Assembly: GCA_029210175.1 (NCBI GenBank)
Contig: JARGPL010000039.1
Coordinates: forward strand, 1 to 64,000
Direction of reading: 5' to 3'
Source: Minwuia sp.
GTDB taxonomy: Bacteria; Pseudomonadota; Alphaproteobacteria; Minwuiales; Minwuiaceae
Length of the DNA: 64,000 nucleotides
The notes under the pieces are model-generated. The model was not told the DNA's origin, ran no database searches, and was given only the letters and a program-made list of their open reading frames with translations. Each line of letters starts with the position of its first letter. The stretch's first letter is position 1. A program made the position numbers and the translations under genes. This document shows positions 53,902 to 64,000 of this stretch, piece after piece.

Positions 53902-55800
53902 TCAGAAGTCATTGCGTCCACTGATGTAGCGCACGAAGCGGGCAGTCGTCAGCCCGCGGCTGAGCGCCAGTTTCAGTGTCTGAGTCTGCTCATGAGTGAT
54001 GCTTGAACCGTCTGTCGGCATGTCCTCTACCGCTCGCCTCAAACGGTCGAAGTCCAGATATCCCTTGACCAATGGATCAGACGAAAGCCATTCGATTTCG
54101 GCAAGGAGTTCTTGGCGTTGTGGCAACATCCGCGCTGTCCAGTCTGCCGCCTGTAGTCCACGTCGCTTCTCGTTGCGGACCATTTCCGGCACCTTGCCGA
54201 CCAGCATGCGTTTCGCAAGCCAACGTTTCCGACCCCTGTTGAGGTATTGTTCCGGCGGGATCGCGAGACAGAATTCGAGCAACGGTCGGTAGCGTGTGGG
54301 GTCGCGGTTTGGAAGACCGTGCAGCCGTTGCAGGGCGTAAAGCAGATCTCCTGTTTCATTTCCGGCATCCACCAGAGTGGCGTGGCGAAAATCAAGTACC
54401 GAGGATGGAGGCATGAAGGCTCGGTCCTGGCCCATCTCGAACGCGCGTTCCGCCACATCATGATCGCGGGCAAACTCTGGGTGAATCGGTGACCAGGTCG
54501 GCAGGTCCGTGCTCCACAGACTGCCGAACCGCCTTCTCAAGGCCTGCCGTGTCGATACTGGCAAGAACGGCAACACGGCTTCGCGTGCGGTGCGGTCGAA
54601 CAGCTTCCGTCGCGGCCCACCGTGCCAGAGTTCCAGTGCTGCGCGCACCCACTGGCCGTTGCGGATCATGTCCTGCAAGAAGCCGTTGCCTGCATAGCTG
54701 AAAGTTGCATTCCCCATGACTCCGGTCAACAGCACATCGGCGTTCGCGCCCTTGGCTCCCCGCTGAACGTTATGTATCCATTTGAGGTTTGTCGGGTTTC
54801 GCGGCGATATGAGGGATGCTTCGAAGATATCTCCCTGATCGTCGGTGAAATTTTCCCCGGTGGATTCCACCCAGTGCGGCCGCAACTGCGGATACATGGC
54901 CGCCAATGCCTCGACGTGGGGTCGCTCATCGACCAGTGTGGACGAATCTCCTGGCGTCCAGTTCGGGTCCGGTACGGACGTGAATGACAGCAGCGGTTGA
55001 TCCGGCCGGACCTGCATCGTGTAGGCGGCGACAGCCTGGGAATCCAGTCCGCCTGACAGGCTGATGGCGGGGCGCTCAAAGCCGTCGAGTGCCATGGTCA
55101 CGGCCTCACGGAACAGGGCGTCTGCGGCCTCCACATAGTCGCTGTCACGCTTGAAGCGGACGGGCGGGATGTTTTCTATATCGAAAAAGCGGGTTTCCTT
55201 GACGCCATCCGGTGTGGCCCAGACACGGGTGCCGCGCGGCAGGCGCGCGACGCCCTTGAACCAGCCGCGACGTTCCTCGCGATAATTGAGATACAGCGTA
55301 TCGGCGATCTTCTGTTCGTCCAGCACCCGTTCGATCTCGCCGCTGGCGAAGATTGCCTGTGCATGGCCGGTCACGATCAGCCGGTCGGCGTCGCGCCAGA
55401 AATACAATGCGGGTGACCTGATCGGGCTGCGCGCCATGCGGACGCGCTTGCCATTGGCTTCCACCATGATCACGGCATATTCGCCCAGCAATCGCTGGTC
55501 GGCATCCTCCCCCCACCGGGCCCAGGCAGCGGCATAAAGCGCAGCATCCCCTTCGTCTGGCACACCCAGTTCCGCCCGCATCGCGTGGCGGTTCTCGATG
55601 AAGCCATAGAGCAGCACCGCCGAGCCGTCCGGGGCGCGGGCAGGCAGTTCCGTCGGCGCGGCATAGCCGTCACAGAGCAGTGCCCCGTTCAGAAGGTGCG
55701 CCCTTGCCGACGAGAAACCGGTCCGAAGGGCAGAAGCGAATGCAACTGACCGGGACAGGGCCGCATCCGGGTCATGCCAGAGGACGTAAACGCCAATCAT
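53902..55800 (-). CDS. Lasso peptide cyclase (asparagine synthetase-like C protein)
   Basis: This 632-residue ATP-dependent lasso cyclase closes the isopeptide bond by adenylating the Asp side chain. The N-terminal glutaminase-like domain lacks the catalytic Cys2 (it starts MIGVYVLWH), as in lasso cyclases. The synthetase domain has the PP-loop SLSGGLDSQAVAAYT near 247 and GDIFEASL, LTGVMGNATFSY and RKRWLAKRMLVGKVPEMVR motifs. It converges with the sulfotransferase gene (six-base gap). The 18-bp start motif matches the nucleotidyltransferase gene. Confidence 0.92.
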   Translation of the reverse strand: MIGVYVLWHDPDAALSRSVAFASALRTGFSSARAHLLNGALLCDGYAAPTELPARAPDGSAVLLYGFIENRHAMRAELGVPDEGDAALYAAAWARWGEDADQRLLGEYAVIMVEANGKRVRMARSPIRSPALYFWRDADRLIVTGHAQAIFASGEIERVLDEQKIADTLYLNYREERRGWFKGVARLPRGTRVWATPDGVKETRFFDIENIPPVRFKRDSDYVEAADALFREAVTMALDGFERPAISLSGGLDSQAVAAYTMQVRPDQPLLSFTSVPDPNWTPGDSSTLVDERPHVEALAAMYPQLRPHWVESTGENFTDDQGDIFEASLISPRNPTNLKWIHNVQRGAKGANADVLLTGVMGNATFSYAGNGFLQDMIRNGQWVRAALELWHGGPRRKLFDRTAREAVLPFLPVSTRQALRRRFGSLWSTDLPTWSPIHPEFARDHDVAERAFEMGQDRAFMPPSSVLDFRHATLVDAGNETGDLLYALQRLHGLPNRDPTRYRPLLEFCLAIPPEQYLNRGRKRWLAKRMLVGKVPEMVRNEKRRGLQAADWTARMLPQRQELLAEIEWLSSDPLVKGYLDFDRLRRAVEDMPTDGSSITHEQTQTLKLALSRGLTTARFVRYISGRNDF

Positions 55801-55815
55801 CCGAAATTCCGTTCA
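55798..55815 (-). repeat. Shared 18-bp translation start motif, copy 2 (cyclase)
   Basis: TGAACGGAATTTCGG followed by the ATG of the cyclase gene on the minus strand, identical to the copy at 48721-48738 seven kilobases away. Confidence 0.85.
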
Positions 55816-55977
55816 TTCATGGGTGTCATCGCACGATACCTGCGGCTGGCCGGTGCCCGTTGCCGACCTGTCGTAGCAGGATTCGCGTCGGACTGAACAG
55901 CCATCTGCCCGCAACATCGCCCGTTGCTTCGCCCTTCAGCCGACAGCCTTTGACCATTGGCACGTGTGCGCTGGCCG

Positions 55978-59738
<3,761 letters not shown>

Positions 59739-59748
59739 GGGGTGACCG

Positions 59749-60594
59749 TCAGAAGACGGCGTTCCAGATGCCGGCGATCCAGGATTCCTCATCCTCCTGC
59801 GGGGCCAGTTTCTGGCCGGACAGAACGGCATAGGAATCCCGATACCAGACGCTGTTGGGGAAATTGTGGCCAAGCACGGCGGCCGTGGCCTGCGCCTCAT
59901 CGATGACGCCAAGCAGCAGATAGGATTCGGTCAGGCGGTGCAGCGCTTCCGGTGTGTGGCTGGTCGTCTGATAGTCGCGCACCACCGTGCGGAACCGGTT
60001 GATGGCCGCCACATAGTGCGCGCGTTCCAGGTAATAGCGCCCGATCTCCATTTCCTTGCCAGCCAGATGGTCCTGGGCGAGGGCAAGCTTGGCCTGCGAG
60101 TCCTGGGCGTAGGCGGATGTCGGGAAACGCCGGATCACCTCTTCCAGCGATTCGAGCGCCTTGACGGTCCTGCCCTGATCACGCCCGATATCGGTGATCT
60201 GCTCGTAGTGGCTGACAGCCACCATGTAATGGGCATAGGCCGAATCCGGGCTGCCCGGATGCAGGCGGATGAAACGGTCAGCCGCACCGATGGCAAGGTC
60301 GTAGTCGTTGGTCATGTAATAGGAGAAAACGGCCATCAGCTGGGCCTTTGTCGCCCAGACCGAATAGGGGTACTGCCGCTCCACCAGATCGAACGTCTCT
60401 GCGGCGTCCTCGTAATCGCCGGCAGTGACTTCATCCAGGCCCTGATTGTAGATGACCTCGACCGGGGTATCCTCCGGCGCCTGGGCAACCGGTTTCGACG
60501 GCTTGTCGCCGGAGCAGGCCGCAACCAGAAACAGCGCCCCGCCCAGCAATGCGGCACGCCCGGCAGACCGCCAGTACGCTCGAACATGTTCCAT
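59749..60594 (-). CDS. bamD: Outer membrane assembly lipoprotein BamD
   Basis: This 281-residue lipoprotein is the essential TPR component of the BAM complex that inserts outer-membrane beta-barrels. The signal peptide ends in the lipobox LVAAC with the acylated Cys at residue 27. TPR units follow (DVTAGDYEDAAETFDLVE-like, QYPYSVWATKAQLMAVFSYY, RYYLERAHYVAAINRFRTVV). A TTG one codon upstream could also start. Order bamD-recN-ligA is common in Alphaproteobacteria. Confidence 0.96.
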   Translation of the reverse strand: MEHVRAYWRSAGRAALLGGALFLVAACSGDKPSKPVAQAPEDTPVEVIYNQGLDEVTAGDYEDAAETFDLVERQYPYSVWATKAQLMAVFSYYMTNDYDLAIGAADRFIRLHPGSPDSAYAHYMVAVSHYEQITDIGRDQGRTVKALESLEEVIRRFPTSAYAQDSQAKLALAQDHLAGKEMEIGRYYLERAHYVAAINRFRTVVRDYQTTSHTPEALHRLTESYLLLGVIDEAQATAAVLGHNFPNSVWYRDSYAVLSGQKLAPQEDEESWIAGIWNAVF

Positions 60595-60769
60595 CAAATC
60601 TATGTCTCATGGAGGCAGGGCGAAATCAAGCGATGCCCGCATCATCATGCGCGACTTTTGACACCCCGGCACAGCATTTGAATGGATGGGAGCAATTCGA
60701 AGTGAGAGCCGTCGTCAGCACCCCCGACTGAGCGCTTTTCGTGTCACAAAGCAGAACTGAGGTCACAGA

Positions 60770-61216
60770 ATGCAACACCTTCGCCATATTGATCGCCATG
60801 TGGGAGAGCGCATTCGCAGCCGTCGGGCCGAACTCGGGATGACGCAGCACGACCTGGCGTCTCTGCTCGGCATTTCCTATCAGCAGGTGCAGAAATACGA
60901 GACTGGCGCCAATCGCGTCAGTGCCGGGCGGCTGTATGAAGTCGCCCGCCAGCTCGGATCTTCCGTTGGCTTCTTCTTCGAGGGGCTTGAGGGTGAGGCC
61001 TCACAGACGGTCACCGAACTGGCCCATGGCGGCACCAACCGCACGACCATCGATCTGGCACGCAACTTCGGTCGCCTCGACAACAACTCCATCCGCGGCG
61101 CGATCTCTACCCTGGTGCGTGCGCTGGCGGACGAAGCAAACGAAGAGGATGACAGCATCCGGGGCGCAGGTCACAAGTCGACGCCCGTCACGCGGATTGC
61201 CCAGGCGGCAGAGTAA
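60770..61216 (+). CDS. XRE-family transcriptional regulator
   Basis: This 148-residue regulator has an N-terminal Cro/CI helix-turn-helix at about residues 14-66 (RIRSRRAELGMTQHDLASLL, then GISYQQVQKYETGANRVSAG). The tail near 80-148 is unlike standard domains and has a low-complexity end. Such proteins with the tail FFFEGL are widespread in Alphaproteobacteria and several control motility or cell cycle, but the target here is unknown. GAGG precedes the ATG at eight bases. It is divergent from bamD. Confidence 0.9.
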   Translation: MQHLRHIDRHVGERIRSRRAELGMTQHDLASLLGISYQQVQKYETGANRVSAGRLYEVARQLGSSVGFFFEGLEGEASQTVTELAHGGTNRTTIDLARNFGRLDNNSIRGAISTLVRALADEANEEDDSIRGAGHKSTPVTRIAQAAE

Positions 61217-61325
61217 CTGTTGAATTCGACTTCCGACTGACGGGCCTCGCTGCATGGGCAGCCCCGTCAACGATCGGTGATCTGAGCTGTCCCGGACCTC
61301 TGGATCTGTCCATCAAGTGCTGGAC

Positions 61326-61405
61326 CCTCACCAGCCCGCTCCCCCACCCGGCCACCCATTCAGGATGATCCAGTGGGGGCCGGGTGGGGGAGCGGGCTGG
61401 TGAGG
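61326..61405. terminator. Perfect 28-bp inverted repeat between convergent genes
   Basis: Left arm 61326-61353 is exactly complementary to right arm 61378-61405, with a 24-base loop. The arm starts CCTCACCAGCCCGCTCCCCC. It sits between the XRE gene and the convergent flavin reductase gene, 20 bases from the latter's stop. It probably works as a strong bidirectional terminator, though the length and perfection also suggest a REP-like mobile intergenic repeat. No T-run is present. Confidence 0.75.
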
Positions 61406-61425
61406 CAATCCAACAGCGGAACGAT

Positions 61426-62037
61426 TTAGTCGGGGCGGTTCATGGCGAAGGTTTCCTCCACCACCGTGTAATCCATGTAGCCGAGACGCGCCAACGGGCG
61501 GTACTTGGCGATATCGACCATGCCGTCGGTCAGGATGCGCTCATCGATGTGAATTCCGACCACCTCCCCGATTACCAGATTGTTGACGACTTTCGGCGAT
61601 GAGGACCGCAGCTGGATGATCTGCACCAGGCGGCATTCCAGATTGACCGGTGATTCCTTGACCCGGGGCGCCGACACGATCTCGCAGCCGACAGGCGTCA
61701 GGCCCGCTTCCTCGAATTCGCTGACGGATCGGCTGACGTGCGCGGAACTGATGTTCATCTGATCCTTCAGGTCGGCTGTGACCATGTTGACCACGAACTC
61801 TCCCGTGTCGCGCACATTGGCTGCCGTGTCCTTCACGCCGCCTTCCGGGTGTGGCCCGTTGCAGCCGAACAGGACCGTTGGCGGTGAATCCGTTATCGCA
61901 TTGAAATAGCTGAAAGGCGCCAGATTCATCGTGCCATCGCTGGACAGGGAAGAAATCCAGCCAATCGGGCGTGGAGCCACCAGGGCCTTGAACGGGTTGT
62001 GCTTCAGGCCATGCGGTTGATCGGCGCGGTAATACAT
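61426..62037 (-). CDS. Flavin reductase-like (FMN-binding) family protein
   Basis: This 203-residue FMN-binding split-barrel protein resembles flavin reductases and styrene monooxygenase-type reductases. Motifs are ALVAPRPIGWISSLSSDGTMNLAPFSYFN near residues 20-45 (abridged), VLFGCNGPHPEGGVKDTAAN and FVVNMVT. A downstream ATG about 11 bases after AGGAGG is chosen; an ATG nine bases upstream is also possible. The physiological acceptor is unknown. Confidence 0.85.
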   Translation of the reverse strand: MYYRADQPHGLKHNPFKALVAPRPIGWISSLSSDGTMNLAPFSYFNAITDSPPTVLFGCNGPHPEGGVKDTAANVRDTGEFVVNMVTADLKDQMNISSAHVSRSVSEFEEAGLTPVGCEIVSAPRVKESPVNLECRLVQIIQLRSSSPKVVNNLVIGEVVGIHIDERILTDGMVDIAKYRPLARLGYMDYTVVEETFAMNRPD

Positions 62038-62323
62038 TCTGGTCATCCCCTCCTGCGGAACAGTCACGTGTGCTTGCGCGGTGTGGCCCTTCAGCTAGCG
62101 CATCGTGGCTCAAAATGAAATCTGCTCTCACTCCAATCTCTCGACATGCATTGGCCGCGTTGCAGTTTTTTCTGTTGTCGGTGGCAATCTGCGATTATGA
62201 AAAGGGAATGAGCAGGAAATCGGAACAGCGACGACGCAGCAGCTGACGTATCGGGTGGGCACCTGATGCGTGGAACAGCCTGTTGCCCGTCTTGTCCCGC
62301 TGATTGATCGAAGTTGCCCAGAA

Positions 62324-62818
62324 ATGTTCCGGATTTCCCCCATGGACGCTGCCAACGCGTCCGAATTCCCCGCCATCCTTGATATCTGTTTCGGCCCTGA
62401 CCGCCAGTCGAAGATCGCCTATCGCTTTCGCGACGGGGTGCCGCCATGCGACCGTTTCTGTCTGGTGGCCTATGCGTTCGGCGAACTGATCGGGGGCATC
62501 CAGTACTGGCCCTGTCAGGTGGCGGGCGTTGATGCCCGGCTGCTGGGGCCGATCGCGGTGCTGCCAGCCTGGCGGGGGCGGGGTGCCGCCAGGGCGCTGG
62601 TCAACCAGAGCATGGAGATGGTGGCGGACGCTGGCGTCGATCTGGTCGTGTTGATCGGCGATGCGGCCCTGTACCGCCAGTACGGGTTCTTCCCCGCCTC
62701 GGCTCAGGGCCTGTTCATCGCCGATGAAAATCCGGCACGGGTGCAGATCAGGCCCCTGACCCCGGCGGGCGCGAGGGCATCCGGTGAGGTGGCGGTGGCA
62801 GCGAAAGTGTCGGCCTGA
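62324..62818 (+). CDS. GNAT-family N-acetyltransferase
   Basis: This 164-residue protein has the GNAT acetyl-CoA-binding motif LLGPIAVLPAWRGRGAARALVNQSM near residues 70-95 (abridged), followed by LVVLIGDAALYRQYGFFPAS typical of the YhbS-like subgroup. The start is uncertain. A GTG 54 bases upstream is possible, and no ribosome site is obvious for either. The substrate is unknown. Confidence 0.82.
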   Translation: MFRISPMDAANASEFPAILDICFGPDRQSKIAYRFRDGVPPCDRFCLVAYAFGELIGGIQYWPCQVAGVDARLLGPIAVLPAWRGRGAARALVNQSMEMVADAGVDLVVLIGDAALYRQYGFFPASAQGLFIADENPARVQIRPLTPAGARASGEVAVAAKVSA

Positions 62819-62825
62819 ACGGCCA

Positions 62826-63680
62826 TCACCCTTTCCGGGTCGCGATCCCCAGTTCATCCAGCTTCTGCCTGAAGCTCAACAGATCTGCCCAGGCCTGGCG
62901 TTTCAGGGCGGGCTGGCGCAGCAGATAGGCCGGGTGAAACATCGGCAGGGCGGGAATCGGACCCGCCTGCGCCGGATAGTCTCGCCAGCGCCCGCGTTCC
63001 CGCGTGATGCGGGCCTCGAAGTCGAACAGGGCACCCAATGCCGATCCGCCGGTCAGCAGCAACAGCTTCGGGGCAACCAGTTCGATGTGCCGGACCAGAA
63101 ACGGCAGCATCGCGGTCACTTCCGATGGTGTGGGTTTCCGGTTGCCGGGAGGGCGCCAGAGCACCGTGTTGGTGATGTAGACGGATTGCCGGTCAAGGCC
63201 TATGGCGGCCAGCATGCGGTCCAGCAGCTTGCCGGATTCGCCGACGAAGGGGCGACCGATGCGGTCTTCATCGCGGCCTGGCGCCTCGCCAATCAGCATG
63301 ACATCCGCATCCGGATTGCCGTCGGCGAAGACGAGCTGCGTTGCGGTTTCCCTGATCGCCAACCCCTGAAACCCTTCCAGCGCCTGCCGCAGTGCCGTCA
63401 GGTCACTGCACTGCGCGGCCAGTTGCTGGGCGGTGATCGCGGCCTGCCGTTCCGACACGACCTCATCGGATTCCTGCCTGATCACCTGCCGTGTGGGGGG
63501 CATTTGCGGACGTGGCTGCGGTTCAGACGGCGCGGCTGTTGCCCGCGGCGTCCGTTCCGGTTCCGGCGGCGGTTTCAGGCGGTCCGTCGGCTCCGACCCG
63601 ATCGCGATATCCAGCCCGGCGTCGACAAGAAACGCGAGGGCTGCCAGATCGGCCTGGAACTGATGTGCGGTGTCGGTCAT
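62826..63680 (-). CDS. Uracil-DNA glycosylase family protein (type 4/5-like)
   Basis: This 284-residue protein has the UDG motifs [20 protein letters not shown] near residue 130, [19 protein letters not shown] and [15 protein letters not shown]. The first 85 residues are Pro- and Glu-rich and probably disordered. Classical type 4 enzymes carry four cysteines for an iron-sulfur cluster (CxxCxL pattern near the N-terminus of the domain). Here only one Cys (AQCSDL) is seen there, so the cluster is doubtful. Confidence 0.85.
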   Translation of the reverse strand: MTDTAHQFQADLAALAFLVDAGLDIAIGSEPTDRLKPPPEPERTPRATAAPSEPQPRPQMPPTRQVIRQESDEVVSERQAAITAQQLAAQCSDLTALRQALEGFQGLAIRETATQLVFADGNPDADVMLIGEAPGRDEDRIGRPFVGESGKLLDRMLAAIGLDRQSVYITNTVLWRPPGNRKPTPSEVTAMLPFLVRHIELVAPKLLLLTGGSALGALFDFEARITRERGRWRDYPAQAGPIPALPMFHPAYLLRQPALKRQAWADLLSFRQKLDELGIATRKG

Positions 63681-63842
63681 TCAGTCAATATAGCGCGAAA
63701 GGGCGTCGCTTGAATTTGTTACATACACAGTTAGGCTGATCTGCGATGTACAGGCCGCCGTATCGGCCTAGTGCGCACGGAATCGGGCAGGGGATGCCCG
63801 GTTGGAGATAACGCCCGACGTGTCAGGAATGGGGAGTTTGTC

Positions 63843-64000
63843 ATGGAACGCGAGTTTATGGAGTACGACGTTGTGGTTGTCGGCGGCGGGCCATCGGGCC
63901 TTTCGTCAGCGATCCGGCTGAAACAACTCGCGGAGAAGGCGGGGACGGAAGTCAACGTCTGCGTGCTGGAGAAGGGTTCGGAGATCGGGGCGCACATTCT
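63843..64000 (+). CDS. Electron transfer flavoprotein-ubiquinone oxidoreductase, partial
   Basis: Only the first 52 residues are in the window. The start MEREFMEYDVVVVGGGPSGL contains an FAD dinucleotide-binding motif (GGGPSG at residues 14-19). SSAIRLKQLAEKAGTEVNVCVLEKGSEIGAHI follows in the manner of ETF-QO. GGGGAG lies about seven bases before the ATG. The gene runs off the right edge. ETF-QO passes electrons from acyl-CoA and other dehydrogenases to ubiquinone. Confidence 0.85.
   Translation, partial: MEREFMEYDVVVVGGGPSGLSSAIRLKQLAEKAGTEVNVCVLEKGSEIGAHI

Noticed and set aside
53902-55800. Asparagine synthetase for amino-acid synthesis
   Set aside because: The N-terminal glutaminase Cys is absent and the gene lies among lasso B1, B2 and exporter genes, so it is the cyclase.

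Overview
The window reads as a stretch of a GC-rich alphaproteobacterial chromosome. The DivL-type pseudokinase, the order divL-tsaE-amgK-murU-addB-addA-trxA, the PaaABCDE oxygenase and ETF-ubiquinone oxidoreductase all point to Alphaproteobacteria, probably a Rhodospirillales-like lineage. Three accessory segments interrupt otherwise ordinary core genes.

Layout. (1) 1-7.8 kb is the right end of an integrative element. It is visibly less GC-rich than the chromosome. It holds a protein built of tandem HTH-like repeats, unknown proteins, a type IV coupling ATPase preceded by small membrane proteins, and a large serine recombinase whose last codons lie inside a tRNA-Thr(GGT) gene. The left end lies outside the window. 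(2) 8.0-12.0 kb is paaABCDE, the phenylacetyl-CoA epoxidase operon. (3) 12.0-18.7 kb holds murJ, a dGTPase-family HD hydrolase, a DsbA-like isomerase, a lone HPt protein, a TPR protein and ispE. (4) 18.7-32.6 kb, on the minus strand, holds trxA, addAB, the murU/amgK cell-wall recycling pair, tsaE, divL, ahcY and an LLM-family oxidoreductase. (5) 32.7-39.4 kb, on the plus strand, holds a methyltransferase, a metallo-hydrolase with an internal deletion, a beta-hydroxyacid dehydrogenase, a ThDP enzyme, a gamma-glutamyltransferase-family protein and a D-2-hydroxyacid dehydrogenase. It ends at tRNA-Ser(CGA). (6) 39.7-43.0 kb, beside that tRNA, is a two-gene operon: an LRR-Roc GTPase-COR-TIR protein plus a small membrane protein. 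It is a strong candidate immune (anti-phage) system. (7) 43.0-47.3 kb holds a FrnE-like DsbA, an aminotransferase pseudogene, an EthD-family protein, an acyl-CoA dehydrogenase and an MDR oxidoreductase. (8) 47.4-55.8 kb is a lasso-peptide biosynthetic cluster with three possible tailoring or accessory genes: an HprK-like kinase, a sulfotransferase and a nucleotidyltransferase. (9) 55.9-64.0 kb holds ligA, recN, bamD, an XRE regulator, a flavin reductase, a GNAT, a uracil-DNA glycosylase family protein and the start of ETF-QO.

How genes work together. In the lasso cluster, a 49-residue precursor would be bound by the RRE (B1), cut by the B2 protease, closed by the Asn-synthetase-like cyclase and exported by the ABC transporter. 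The kinase fits a precursor ending in Ser. The sulfotransferase is co-transcribed with the kinase and may add a second modification. In the TIR operon, the highly regular LRR array (exact 66-bp period) would sense, the Roc-COR GTPase would switch or oligomerise, the TIR would act on NAD, and the membrane protein could anchor the complex or act as a second effector.

All functional statements rest on motif recognition by eye. No database search was run.
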